The notes beneath the pieces are model-generated. The model saw only the letters and a list, made by a program, of their open reading frames with translations. It was not told where the DNA came from and made no database searches. DNA of 64,000 nt, from contig JANSJX010000051.1 of assembly GCA_026168455.1 (NCBI GenBank), forward strand, positions 22,501 through 86,500. Reading direction: 5' to 3'. The translations under genes and the position numbers were made by a program. This DNA comes from Theocolax elegans. Its lineage: Eukaryota > Arthropoda > Insecta > Hymenoptera > Cerocephalidae. The first letter of the stretch is position 1, and the number at the start of each line of letters is the position of its first letter. This document shows, in pieces, positions 1 through 15,477 of the stretch.

Positions 1-1581
1 CAAATCCACTTTGTTTTGTTTGTTGTATTGTTCCTTGATTTATATTTAAAAACACTGAACAATGCAACATACAACACAAAAAATGGCACATATGACAAGG
101 AACTACAATGGACCTTGCACATAAAAAAATTCGACATCTGTACGAAATTACTCTCTTAATTATATACAGAAATATCACGTTTAATTAAGCTATACCATCA
201 TGTAATATCTCAACAGTTGTTTTCATTAAAAGCCCACCATGTTTTGTTTGTTGTATTGTTCCTTGATTTATACTTAAAAACACAGAACAATGCAACATAC
301 AACACAAAATATGGCACATATGACAAGGCATTACAATGGACCTTGCTCATAAAAAATTCGACATCAGTACGGAATACTCTCTTAATTATATACAGAAATA
401 TCACGTTTATTTAAGCAATACCATTATATAATATCTCAAAAGTTGCTTTTTTTCAAATCCACTTTGTTTTGTTTGTTGTATTGTTCCTTGATTTATATTT
501 AAAAACACAGAACAATGCAACATACAACACAAAATATGGCACAAATGACAAGGAATTACAATGGACCTCGCACATAAAAAATTCGACATCTGTACGGAAT
601 TACGATCTTAATTATATCCAGAAATATCGCGTTTATATAAGCAATACCATCATATAATATCTCAACAGTTGCCTTCATTTAAAACCCACTTTGTTTTGTT
701 TGTTGTATTGTTGCTTGATTTATACTTAAAAACACAGACCAATGCAACATACAACACAAAATATGGCACATAAAACAAGGAATTACAATGGCCCTCGAAC
801 ATAAAAAATTCGACATCTGTACGGAATTACGATCTTAATTATATCCACAAATATCGCGTTTATGTAAGCAATACCATTATATAATATCTCAAAAGTTGCT
901 TTTTTTCAAATCCACTTTGTTTTGTTTGTTGTATTGTTCCTTGATTTATAATTAAAAACACAAACCAATGCAACATGCAACACAAAATATGGCACATATT
1001 ACAAGGCACTATACAATGGACCTTGCACATAAAAAATTCGACATCTGTACGAAATTACTCTCTTAATTATATACAGTAATATTATGTTTATTTAAGCTAT
1101 ACCATCATGTAATATCTCAACAGCTGTTTTCATTAAAATCCCACCATATTTTGTTTGTTGTATTGTTCCTTGATTTATAATTAAAAACACAAAACAATGC
1201 AACATACAACACAAAATATGGCACATATTACAAGGCACTATACAATGGACCTTGCACATAAAAAATTCGACATCTGTACGAAATTACTCTCTTAATTATA
1301 TAGAGTAATATTATGTTTATTTAAGCTATACCATCATGTAATATCTCAACAGCTGTTTTCATTAAAAGCCCACCATGTTTTGTTTGTTGTATTGTTCCTT
1401 GATTTATAATTAAAAACACAAAACAATGCACCATACAACACAAAATATGGCACATATTACAAGGCATTATACAATGGACCTTGCACATAAAAAATTAGAC
1501 ACCAGTACGGAATTACTCTCTTAATTATATACAGAAATATCACGTTTATTTAAGCTATACCATCTTGTAATATCTCAACAG

Positions 1582-4500
1582 TTGCCTTCATTTAAAACCC
1601 ACTTTGTTTTGTTTGTTGTATTGTTCCTTGATTTATACTTAAAAACACAGAACAATGCAACATACAACACAAAATATGGCACAAATGACAAGGAATTACA
1701 ATGGACCTCGCACATAAAAAATTCGACATCTGTAAGGAATTACGATCTTAATTATATCCAGAAATATCGCGTTTATATAAGCAATACCATCATATAATAT
1801 CTCAACAGTTGCCTTCATTTAAAACCCACTTTGTTTTGTTTGTTGTATTGTTCCTTGACTTATAATTAAAAACACAGAACAATGCAACATACAACACAAA
1901 ATATGGCGCAAAGGACAAGGAATTACAATGGACCTCGCACATAAAAAATTCGACATCTTTACGGAATTACGATCTTAATTATATCCAGAAATATCGCGTT
2001 TATATAAGCAATACCATCATATAATATCTCAACAGTTGCCTTCATTTAAAACCCACTTTATTTTGTTTGTTGTATTGTTCCTTGATTTATACTTAAAAAC
2101 ATAGAACTATGCAACATACAACACAAAATATGGCACATAAAACAAGGAATTACAATGGCCCTCGAACATAAAAAATTCGACATCTGTACGGAATTACGAT
2201 CTTAATTATATCCAGAAATATCGCGTTTATGTAAGCAATACCATTATATAATATCTCAAAAGTTGCTTTTTTTCAAATCCACTTTGTTTTGTTTGTTGTA
2301 TTGTTCCTTGATTTATAATTAAAAACACAAAACAATGCAATATGCAACACAAAATATGGCACATATTACAAGGCACTATACAATGGACCTTGCACATAAA
2401 AAATTCGACATCTGTACGAAATTACTCTCTTAATTATATACAGTAATATTATGTTTATTTAAGCTATACCATCATGTAATATCTCAACAGCTGTTTTCAT
2501 TAAAATCCCACCATGTTTTGTTTGTTGTATTGTTCCTTGATTTATAATTAAAAACACAAAACAATGCAACATACATCACAAAATATGGCACATATTACAA
2601 GGCACTATACAATGGACCTTGCACATAAAAAATTCGACATCTGTACGAAATTACTCTCTTAATTATATAGAGTAATATTATGTTTATTTAAGCTATACCA
2701 TCATGTAATATCTCAACAGCTGTTTTCATTAAAAGCCCACCATGTTTTGTTTGTTGTATTGTTCCTTGATTTATAATTAAAAACACAAAACAATGCACCA
2801 TACAACACAAAATATGGCACATATTACAAGGCATTATACAATGGACCTTGCACATAAAAAATTAGACATCAGTACGGAATTACTCTCTTAATTATATACA
2901 GAAATATCACGTTTATTTAAGCTATACCATCTTGTAATATCTCAACAGTTGCCTTCATTTAAAACCCACTTTGTTTTGTTTGTTGTATTGTTCCTTGATT
3001 TATACTTAAAAACACAGAACAATGCAACATACAACACAAAATATGGCACAAATGACAAGGAATTACAATGGACCTCGCACATAAAAAATTCGACATCTGT
3101 AAGGAATTACGATCTTAATTATATCCAGAAATATCGCGTTTATATAAGCAATACCATCATATAATATCTCAACAGTTGCCTTCATTTAAAACCCACTTTG
3201 TTTTGTTTGTTGTATTGTTCCTTGACTTATAATTAAAAACACAGAACAATGCAACATACAACACAAAATATGGCACATAAAACAAGGAATTACAATGGCC
3301 CTCGAACATAAAAAATTCGACATCTGTACGGAATTACGATCTTAATTATATCCACAAATATCGCGTTTATTTAAGCTATACCATCTTGTAATATCTCAAC
3401 AGTTGCCTTCATTTAAAACCCACTTTGTTTTGTTTGTTGTATTGTTCCTTGATTTATACTTAAAAACACAGAACAATGCAACATACAACACAAAATATGG
3501 CACAAATGACAAGGAATTACAATGGACCTCGCACATAAAAAATTCGACATCTGTAAGGAATTACGATCTTAATTATATCCAGAAATATCGCGTTTATATA
3601 AGCAATACCATCATATAATATCTCAACAGTTGCCTTCATTTAAAACCCACTTTGTTTTGTTTGTTGTATTGTTCCTTGACTTATAATTAAAAACACAGAA
3701 CAATGCAACATACAACACAAAATATGGCGCAAAGGACAAGGAATTACAATGGACCTCGCACATAAAAAATTCGACATCTTTACGGAATTACGATCTTAAT
3801 TATATCCAGAAATATCGCGTTTATATAAGCAATACCATCATATAATATCTCAACAGTTGCCTTCATTTAAAACCCACTTTATTTTGTTTGTTGTATTGTT
3901 CCTTGATTTATACTTAAAAACATAGAACTATGCAACATACAACACAAAATATGGCACATAAAACAAGGAATTACAATGGCCCTCGAACATAAAAAATTCG
4001 ACATCTGTACGGAATTACGATCTTAATTATATCCAAAAATATCGCGTTTATGTAAGCAATACCATTATATAATATCTCAAAAGTTGCTTTTTTTCAAATC
4101 CACTTTGTTTTGTTTGTTGTATTGTTCCTTGATTTATAATTAAAAACACAAAACAATGCAATATGCAACACAAAATATGGCACATATTACAAGGCACTAT
4201 ACAATGGACCTTGCACATAAAAAATTCGACATCTGTACGAAATTACTCTCTTAATTATATACAGTAATATTATGTTTATTTAAGCTATACCATCATGTAA
4301 TATCTCAACAGCTGTTTTCATTAAAATCCCACCATGTTTTGTTTGTTGTATTGTTCCTTGATTTATAATTAAAAACACAAAACAATGCAACATACAACAC
4401 AAAATATGGCACATATTACAAGGCACTATACAATGGACCTTGCACATAAAAAATTCGACATCTGTACGAAATTACTCTCTTAATTATATAGAGTAATATT

Positions 4501-5730
4501 ATGTTTATTTAAGCTATACCATCATGTAATATCTCAACAGCTGTTTTCATTAAAAGCCCACCATGTTTTGTTTGTTGTATTGTTCCTTGATTTATAATTA
4601 AAAACACAAAACAATGCACCATACAACACAAAATATGGCACATATTACAAGGCATTATACAATGGACCTTGCACATAAAAAATTAGACATCAGTACGGAA
4701 TTACTCTCTTAATTATATACAGAAATATCACGTTTATTTAAGCTATACCATCTTGTAATATCTCAACAGTTCCCTTCATTTAAAACCCACTTTGTTTTGT
4801 TTGTTGTATTGTTCCTTGATTTATACTTAAAAACACAGAACAATGCAACATACAACACAAAATATGGCACAAATGACAAGGAATTACAATGGACCTCGCA
4901 CATAAAAAATTCGACATCTGTAAGGAATTACGATCTTAATTATATCCAGAAATATCGCGTTTATATAAGCAATACCATCATATAATATCTCAACAGTTGC
5001 CTTCATTTAAAACCCACTTTGTTTTGTTTGTTGTATTGTTCCTTGACTTATAATTAAAAACACAGAACAATGCAACATACAACACAAAATATGGCGCAAA
5101 GGACAAGGAATTACAATGGACCTCGCACATAAAAAATTCGACATCTTTACGGAATTACGATCTTAATTATATCCAGAAATATCGCGTTTATATAAGCAAT
5201 ACCATCATATAATATCTCAACAGTTGCCTTCATTTAAAACCCACTTTATTTTGTTTGTTGTATTGTTCCTTGATTTATACTTAAAAACATAGAACTATGC
5301 AACATACAACACAAAATATGGCACATAAAACAAGGAATTACAATGGCCCTCGAACATAAAAAATTCGACATCTGTACGGAATTACGATCTTAATTATATC
5401 CAGAAATATCGCGTTTATGTAAGCAATACCATTATATAATATCTCAAAAGTTGCTTTTTTTCAAATCCACTTTGTTTTGTTTGTTGTATTGTTCCTTGAT
5501 TTATAATTAAAAACACAAAACAATGCAATATGCAACACAAAATATGGCACATATTACAAGGCACTATACAATGGACCTTGCACATAAAAAATTCGACATC
5601 TGTACGAAATTACTCTCTTAATTATATACAGTAATATTATGTTTATTTAAGCTATACCATCATGTAATATCTCAACAGCTGTTTTCATTAAAATCCCACC
5701 ATGTTTTGTTTGTTGTATTGTTCCTTGATT
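1582..5730 (+). repeat. six-monomer (1367-bp) higher-order repeat block
   Basis: Diagnostic monomer variants recur at a spacing of about 1367 bp, i.e. six monomers. A block beginning at 1582 is repeated from 3403 and again from 4770 (last copy incomplete). An extra two-monomer piece lies at 2949-3402. The variant carrying GGCGCAAAGGACAAGG follows the block start by the same distance in each copy. This shows recent amplification of multi-monomer units rather than single monomers. Confidence 0.8.
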
Positions 5731-7034
5731 TATAATTAAAAACACAAAACAATGCAACATACAACACAAAATATGGCACATAAAACAAGGAATTACAATG
5801 GCCCTCGAACATAAAAAATTCGACATCTGTACGGAATTACGATCTTAATTATATCCAGAAATATCGCGTTTAAATAAGCAATACCATCATATAATATCTC
5901 AACAGTTGCCTTCATTTAAAACCCACTTTGTTTTGTTTGTTGTATTGTTCCTTGATTTATACTTAAAAACACAGAACAATGCAACATACAACACAAAAAA
6001 TGGCACATATGACAAGGAACTACAATGGACCTTGCACATAAAAAAATTCGACATCTGTACGAAATTACTCTCTTAATTATATACAGAAATATCACGTTTA
6101 ATTAAGCTATACCATCATGTAATATCTCAACAGTTGTTTTCATTAAAAGCCCACAATGTTTTGTTTGTTGTATTGTTCCTTGATTTATACTTAAAAACAC
6201 AGAACAATGCAACATACAACACAAAATATGGCACATATGACAAGGCATTACAATGGACCTTGCTCATACAAAATTCGACATCAGTACGGAATACTCTCTT
6301 AATTATATACAGAAATATCACGTTTATTTATGCTATACCATCATGTAATATCTCAACAGTTGTTTTCATTAAAAGCGCACCATGTTTTGTTTGTTGTATT
6401 GTTCCTTGATTTATAATTAAAAACACAAAACAATGCAACATACAACACAAAATATGGCACATATTACAAGGCATTATACAATGGACATTGCACATAAAAA
6501 ATTCGACATCAGTACGGAATTACGATCTTAATTATATCCAGAAATATCGCGTTTATGTAAGCAATACCATTATATAATATCTCAAAAGTTGCTTTTTTTC
6601 AAACCCACTTTGTTTTGTTTGTTGTATTGTTCCTTTATTAATAATTAAAAACACAGAACAATGCAACATACAACACAAAATATGGCACAAATGACAAGGA
6701 ATTACAATGGACCTCGCACATAAAAAATTCGACATCTGTACGGAATTACGATCTTAATTATATCCAGAAATATCGCGTTTATATAAGCAATACCATCATA
6801 TAATATCTCAAAAGTTGCTTTTTTTCAAACCCACTTTGTTTTGTTTGTTGTATTGTTCCTTGATTAATAATTAAAAACACAGAACAATGCAACATACAAC
6901 ACAAAATATGGCACAAATGACAAGGAATTACAATGGACCTCGCACATAAAAAATTCGACATCTGTACGGAATTACGATCTTAATTATATCCAGAAATATC
7001 GCGTTTATATAAGCAATACCATCATATAATATCT

Positions 7035-10000
7035 CAACAGTTGCCTTCATTTAAAACCCACTTTGTTTTGTTTGTTGTATTGTTCCTTGATTTATACTTA
7101 AAAACACAGAACAATGCAATATACAACACAAAATATGGCACATAAAACAAGGAATTACAATGGCCCTCGAACATAAAAAATTCGACATCTGTACGGAATT
7201 ACGATCTTAATTATATCCAGAAATATCGCGTTTAAATAAGCAATAACATCATATAATATCTCAACAGTTGCCTTCATTTAAAACCCACTTTGTTTTGTTT
7301 GTTGTATTGTTCCTTGATTTATACTTAAAAACACAGAACAATGCAACATACAACACAAAATATGGCACATATGACAAGGCATTACAATGACCCTCGAACA
7401 TAAAAAATTCGACATCTGTACGGAATTACGATCTTAATTATATCCAGAAATATCGCGTTTATCTAAGCAATACCATTATATAATATCTCAAATGTTGCTT
7501 TTTTTCAAATCCACTTTGTTTTGTTTGTTGTATTGTTCCTTGATTTATATTTAAAAACACAGAACAATGCAACATACAACACAAAAAATGGCACATATGA
7601 CAAGGAACTACAATGGACCTTGCACATAAAAAAATTCGACATCTGTACGGAATTACGATCGTAATTATATCCAGAAATATCGCGTTTATATAAGCAATAC
7701 CATCATATAATATCTCAACAGTTGCCTTCATTTAAAACCCACTTTGTTTTGTTTGTTGTATTGTTCCTTGATTTATACTTAAAAACACAGAACAATGCAA
7801 CATACAACACAAAATATGGCACATAAAACAAGGAATTACAATGGACCTCGCACATAAAAAAATTCGACATCTGTACGGAATTACGATCTTAATTATATCC
7901 AGAAATATCGCGTTTATATAAGCAATACCATCATATAATATCTCAACAGTTGCCTTCATTTAAAACCCACTTTGTTTTGTTTGTTGTATTGTTCCCTGAT
8001 TTATACTTAAAAACACAGAACAATGCAACATACAACACAAAATATGGCACAAATGACAAGGAATTACAATGGACCTCGCACATAAAAAATTCGACATCTG
8101 TACGGAATTACGATCTTAATTATATCCAGAAATATCGCGTTTATATAAGCAATACCATCATATAATATCTCAACAGTTGCCTTCATTTAAAACCCACTTT
8201 GTTTTGTTTGTTGTATTGTTCCTTGATTTATACTTAAAAACACAGAACAATGCAATATACAACACAAAATATGGCACATAAAACAAGGAATTACAATGGC
8301 CCTCGAACATAAAAAATTCGACATCTGTACGGAATTACGATCTTAATTATATCCAGAAATATCGCGTTTAAATAAGCAATAACATCATATAATATCTCAA
8401 CAGTTGCCTTCATTTAAAACCCACTTTGTTTTGTTTGTTGTATTGTTCCTTGATTTATACTTAAAAACACAGAACAATGCAACATACAACACAAAATATG
8501 GCACATATGACAAGGCATTACAATGACCCTCGAACATAAAAAATTCGACATCTGTACGGAATTACGATCTTAATTATATCCAGAAATATCGCGTTTATAT
8601 AAGCAATACCATCATATAATATCTCAACAGTTGCCTTCATTTAAAACCCACTTTGTTTTGTTTGTTGTATTGTTCCTTGATTAATACTTAAAAACACAGA
8701 ACAATGCAACATACAACACAAAATATGGCACAAATGACAAGGAATTACAATGGACCTCGCACATAAAAAATTCGACATCTGTACGGAATTACGATCTTAA
8801 TTATATCCAGAAATATCGCGTTTATATAAGCAATACCATCATATAATATCTCAACAGTTGCCTTCATTTAAAACCCACTTTGTTTTGTTTGTTGTATTGT
8901 TCCTTGATTTATACTTAAAAACACAGAACAATGCAATATACAACACAAAATATGGCACATAAAACAAGGAATTACAATGGCCCTCGAACATAAAAAATTC
9001 GACATCTGTACGGAATTACGATCTTAATTATATCCAGAAATATCGCGTTTAAATAAGCAATAACATCATATAATATCTCAACAGTTGCCTTCATTTAAAA
9101 CCCACTTTGTTTTGTTTGTTGTATTGTTCCTTGATTTATACTTAAAAACACAGAACAATGCAACATACAACACAAAATATGGCACATATGACAAGGCATT
9201 ACAATGACCCTCGAACATAAAAAATTCGACATCTGTACGGAATTACGATCTTAATTATATCCAGAAATATCGCGTTTATCTAAGCAATACCATTATATAA
9301 TATCTCAAATGTTGCTTTTTTTCAAATCCACTTTGTTTTGTTTGTTGTATTGTTCCTTGATTTATATTTAAAAACACAGAACAATGCAACATACAACACA
9401 AAAAATGGCACATATGACAAGGAACTACAATGGACCTTGCACATAAAAAAATTCGACATCTGTACGGAATTACGATCGTAATTATATCCAGAAATATCGC
9501 GTTTATATAAGCAATACCATCATATAATATCTCAACAGTTGCCTTCATTTAAAACCCACTTTGTTTTGTTTGTTGTATTGTTCCTTGATTTATACTTAAA
9601 AACACAGAACAATGCAACATACAACACAAAATATGGCACATAAAACAAGGAATTACAATGGACCTCGCACATAAAAAAATTCGACATCTGTACGGAATTA
9701 CGATCTTAATTATATCCAGAAATATCGCGTTTAAATAAGCAATAACATCATATAATATCTCAACAGTTGCCTTCATTTAAAACCCACTTTGTTTTGTTTG
9801 TTGTATTGTTCCCTGATTTATACTTAAAAACACAGAACAATGCAACATACAACACAAAATATGGCACAAATGACAAGGAATTACAATGGACCTCGCACAT
9901 AAAAAATTCGACATCTGTACGGAATTACGATCTTAATTATATCCAGAAATATCGCGTTTATATAAGCAATACCATCATATAATATCTCAACAGTTGCCTT

Positions 10001-10668
10001 CATTTAAAACCCACTTTGTTTTGTTTGTTGTATTGTTCCTTGATTTATACTTAAAAACACAGAACAATGCAATATACAACACAAAATATGGCACATAAAA
10101 CAAGGAATTACAATGGCCCTCGAACATAAAAAATTCGACATCTGTACGGAATTACGATCTTAATTATATCCAGAAATATCGCGTTTAAATAAGCAATAAC
10201 ATCATATAATATCTCAACAGTTGCCTTCATTTAAAACCCACTTTGTTTTGTTTGTTGTATTGTTCCTTGATTTATACTTAAAAACACAGAACAATGCAAC
10301 ATACAACACAAAATATGGCACATATGACAAGGCATTACAATGACCCTCGAACATAAAAAATTCGACATCTGTACGGAATTACGATCTTAATTATATCCAG
10401 AAATATCGCGTTTATATAAGCAATACCATCATATAATATCTCAACAGTTGCCTTCATTTAAAACCCACTTTGTTTTGTTTGTTGTATTGTTCCTTGATTA
10501 ATACTTAAAAACACAGAACAATGCAACATACAACACAAAATATGGCACATAAAACAAGGAATTACAATGGCCCTCGAACATAAAAAATTCGACATCTGTA
10601 CGGAATTACGATCTTAATTATATCCAGAAATATCGCGTTTATATAAGCAATACCATCATATAATATCT
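7035..10668 (+). repeat. eight-monomer (1817-bp) higher-order repeat, two copies
   Basis: The segment from about 7035 to 8851 is repeated almost base for base from about 8852 to 10668 (offset 1817 bp, eight monomers). Private variants such as GTTCCCTGATTTATAC at ~7992 and ~9809 and TTGATTAATACTTAAAA at ~8676 and ~10493 keep the same offset. Confidence 0.85.
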
Positions 10669-13600
10669 CAACAGTTGCCTTCATTTAAAACCCACTTTAT
10701 TTTGTTTGTTGTATTGTTCCTTGATTTATACTTAAAAACACAGAACAATGCAACATACAACACAAAATATGGCACAAATGACAAGGAATTACAATGGACC
10801 TCGCACATAAAAAATTCGACATCTGTACGGAATTACGATCTTAATTATATCCAGAAATATCGCGTTTATATAAGCAATACCATCATATAATATCTCAACA
10901 GTTGCCTTCATTTAAAACCCACTTTGTTTTGTTTGTTGTATTGTTCCTTGATTTATACTTAAAAACACAGAACAATGCAATATACAACACAAAATATGGC
11001 ACATAAAACAAGGAATTACAATGGCCCTCGAACATAAAAAATTCGACATCTGTACGGAATTACGATCTTAATTATATCCAGAAATATCGCGTTTAATAAG
11101 CAATAACATCATATAATATCTCAACAGTTGCCTTCATTTAAAACCCACTTTGTTTTGTTTGTTGTATTGTTCCTTGATTTATACTTAAAAACACAGAACA
11201 ATGCAACATACAACACAAAATATGGCACATAATGACAAGGCATTACAATGGACCCTCGAACATAAAAAATTCGACATCTGTACGGAATTACGATCTTAAT
11301 TATATCCAGAAATATCGCGTTTATATAAGCAATACCATCATATAATATCTCAACAGTTGCCTTCATTTAAAATCCACTTTGTTTTGTTTGTTGTATTGTT
11401 CCTTGATTTATACTTAAAAACACAGAACAATGCAACATACAACACAAAATATGGCACATATGACAAGGAATTACAATGACCCTCGCACATAAAAAATTCG
11501 ACATCTGTACGGAATTACGATCTTAATTATATCCAGAAATATCGCGTTTATATAAGCAATACCATCATATAATATCTCAACATGTTGCCTTCTTTAAAAC
11601 CCACTTTGTTTTGTTTGTTGTATTGTTCCTTGATTTATACTTAAAAACACAGAACAATGCAACATACAACACAAAATATGGCACATATGACAAGGAATTA
11701 CAATGGACCTCGCACATAAAAAATTCGACATCTGTACGGAATTACGATCTTAATTATATCCAGAAATATCGCGTTTATATAAGCAATACCATCATATAAT
11801 ATCTCAACAGTTGCCTTCATTTAAAACCCACTTTGTTTTGTTTGTTGTATTGTTCCTTGATTTATACTTAAAAACACAGAACAATGCAACATACAACACA
11901 AAATATGGCACATAATGACAAGGAATTACAATGGACCTCGCACATAAAAAATTCGACATCTGTACGGAATTACGATCTTAATTATATCCAGAAATATCGC
12001 GTTTATATAAGCAATACCATCATATAATATCTCAACAGTTGCCTTCATTTAAAACCCACTTTGTTTTGTTTGTTGTATTGTTCCTTGATTTATACTTAAA
12101 AACACAGAACAATGCAACATACAACACAAAATATGGCACATAATGACAAGGAATTACAATGGACCTCGAACATAAAAAATTCGACATCTGTACGGAATTA
12201 CGATCTTAATTATATCCAGAAATATCGCGTTTATATAAGCAATACCATCATATAATATCTCAACAGTTGCCTTCATTTAAAACCCACTTTGTTTTGTTTG
12301 TTGTATTGTTCCTTGATTTATACTTAAAAACACAGAACAATGCAATATACAACACAAAATATGGCACATAAAACAAGGAATTACAATGGCCCTCGAACAT
12401 AAAAAATTCGACATCTGTACGGAATTACGATCTTAATTATATCCAGAAATATCGCGTTTATATAAGCAATACCATCATATAATATCTCAAAAGTTGCTTT
12501 TTTTCAAACCCACTTTGTTTTGTTTGTTGTATTGTTCCTTGATTAATAATTAAAAACACAGAACAATGCAACATACAACACAAAATATGGCACAAATGAC
12601 AAGGAATTACAATGGACCTCGCACATAAAAAATTCGACATCTGTACGGAATTACGATCTTAATTATATCCAGAAATATCGCGTTTAAATAAGCAATAACA
12701 TCATATAATATCTCAACAGTTGCCTTCATTTAAAACCCACTTTGTTTTGTTTGTTGTATTGTTCCTTGATTTATACTTAAAAACACAGAACAATGCAACA
12801 TACAACACAAAATATGGCACATAAAACAAGGAATTACAATGGCCCTCGAACATAAAAAATTCGACATCTGTACGGAATTACGATCTTAATTATATCCACA
12901 AATATCGCGTTTATGTAAGCAATACCATTATATAATATCTCAAAAGTTGCTTTTTTTCAAATCCACTTTGTTTTGTTTGTTGTATTGTTCCTTGATTAAT
13001 AATTAAAAACACAGAACAATGCAACATACAACACAAAATATGGCACAAATGACAAGGAATTACAATGGACCTCGCACATAAAAAAATTCGACATCTGTAC
13101 GGAATTACGATCTTAATTATATCCAGAAATATCGCGTTTAAATAAGCAATAACATCATATAATATCTCAACAGTTGCCTTCATTTAAAACCCACTTTGTT
13201 TTGTTTGTTGTATTGTTCCTTGATTTATACTTAAAAACACAGAACAATGCAACATACAACACAAAATATGGCACAAATGACAAGGAATTACAATGGACCT
13301 CGCACATAAAAAATTCGACATCTGTACGGAATTACGATCTTAATTATATCCAGAAATATCGCGTTTATATAAGCAATAACATCATATAATATCTCAACAG
13401 TTGCCTTCATTTAAAACCCACTTTGTTTTGTTTGTTGTATTGTTCCTTGATTTATACTTAAAAACACAGAACAATGCAATATACAACACAAAATATGGCA
13501 CATAAAACAAGGAATTACAATGGCCCTCGAACATAAAAAATTCGACATCTGTACGGAATTACGATCTTAATTATATCCAGAAATATCGCGTTTAAATAAG

Positions 13601-15477
13601 CAATAACATCATATAATATCTCAACAGTTGCCTTCATTTAAAACCCACTTTGTTTTGTTTGTTGTATTGTTCCTTGATTTATACTTAAAAACACAGAACA
13701 ATGCAACATACAACACAAAATATGGCACATATGACAAGGCATTACAATGACCCTCGAACATAAAAAATTCGACATCTGTACGGAATTACGATCTTAATTA
13801 TATCCAGAAATATCGCGTTTATCTAAGCAATACCATTATATAATATCTCAAATGTTGCTTTTTTTCAAATCCACTTTGTTTTGTTTGTTGTATTGTTCCT
13901 TGATTTATATTTAAAAACACAGAACAATGCAACATACAACACAAAAAATGGCACATATGACAAGGAACTACAATGGACCTTGCACATAAAAAAATTCGAC
14001 ATCTGTACGGAATTACGATCTTAATTATATCCAGAAATATCGCGTTTATATAAGCAATACCATCATATAATATCTCAACAGTTGCCTTCATTTAAAACCC
14101 ACTTTATTTTGTTTGTTGTATTGTTCCTTGATTTATACTTAAAAACACAGAACAATGCAACATACAACACAAAATATGGCACAAATGACAAGGACTTACA
14201 ATGGACCTCGCACATAAAAAATTCGACATCTGTACGGAATTACGATCTTAATTATATCCAGAAATATCGCGTTTATATAAGCAATACCATAATATAATAT
14301 CTCAACAGTTGCCTTCATTTAAAACCCACTTTGTTTTGTTTGTTGTATTGTTCCTTGATTTATACATAAAAACACAGAACAATGCAATATGCAACACAAA
14401 ATATGGCACATAAAACAAGGAATTACAATGGCCCTCGAACATAAAAAATTCGACATCTGTACGGAATTACGATCTTAATTATATCCAGAAATATCGCGTT
14501 TATATAAGCAATACCATCATATAATATCTCAAAAGTTGCTTTTTTTCAAACCCACTTTGTTTTGTTTGTTGTATTGTTCCTTGATTAATAATTAAAAACA
14601 CAGAACAATGCAACATACAACACAAAATATGGCACAAATGACAAGGAATTACAATGGACCTCGCACATAAAAAATTCGACATCTGTACGGAATTACGATC
14701 TTAATTATATCCAGAAATATCGCGTTTAAATAAGCAATAACATCATATAATATCTCAACAGTTGCCTTCATTTAAAACCCACTTTGTTTTGTTTGTTGTA
14801 TTGTTCCTTGATTTATACTTAAAAACACAGAACAATGCAACATACAACACAAAATATGGCACATAAAACAAGGAATTACAATGGCCCTCGAACATAAAAA
14901 ATTCGACATCTGTACGGAATTACGATCTTAATTATATCCACAAATATCGCGTTTATGTAAGCAATACCATTATATAATATCTCAAAAGTTGCTTTTTTTC
15001 AAATCCACTTTGTTTTGTTTGTTGTATTGTTCCTTGATTTATATTTAAAAACACAGAACAATGCAACATACAACATAAAATATGGCACAAATGACAAGGA
15101 ATTACAATGGACCTCGCACATAAAAAATTCGACATCTGTACGGAATTACGATCTTAATTATATCCAGAAATATCGCGTTTATATAAGCAATACCATCATA
15201 TAATATCTCAACAGTTGCCTTCATTTAAAACACACTTTGTTTTGTTTGTTGTATTGTTCCTTGATTTATACTTAAAAACACAGAACAATGCAACATACAA
15301 CACAAAATATGGCACATAAAACAAGGAATTACAATGGCCCTCGAACATAAAAAATTCGACATCTGTACGGAATTACGATCTTAATTATATCCAGAAATAT
15401 CGCGTTTATGTAAGCAATACCATTATATAATATCTCAAAAGTTGCTTTTTTTCAAATTCACTTTGTTTTGTTTGTTG

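Larger units (their letters stand above)
1..15477 (+). repeat. ~226-bp satellite array, forward orientation
   Basis: Uninterrupted head-to-tail tandem array of a 226-227 bp AT-rich monomer, about 68 copies; it runs off the left edge. At least three monomer classes differ in fixed positions: one reads GTTGCCTTCATTTAAAACCC, one GTTGTTTTCATTAAAAGCCC, one AGTTGCTTTTTTTCAAATCC at the same place. They also differ at GATCTTAATTATATCCAG versus CTCTCTTAATTATATACAG. Each monomer contains a dyad: GTTGTATTGTTC pairs with GAACAATGCAAC (one mismatch) about 22 bases later. Short open frames of 60-90 codons recur on both strands with the period of the repeat. They are by-products of the array, not genes. The array ends at the LTR that starts at 15478. 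Confidence 0.97.

Noticed and set aside
217..15203. Dozens of near-identical 60-91 codon open frames on both strands in the left array
   Set aside because: They recur with the 226-bp period, overlap on opposite strands and vary with monomer indels; simple by-products of the satellite.
1..15477. CRISPR-like array
   Set aside because: Long 226-bp tandem units without unique spacers, in eukaryotic DNA.
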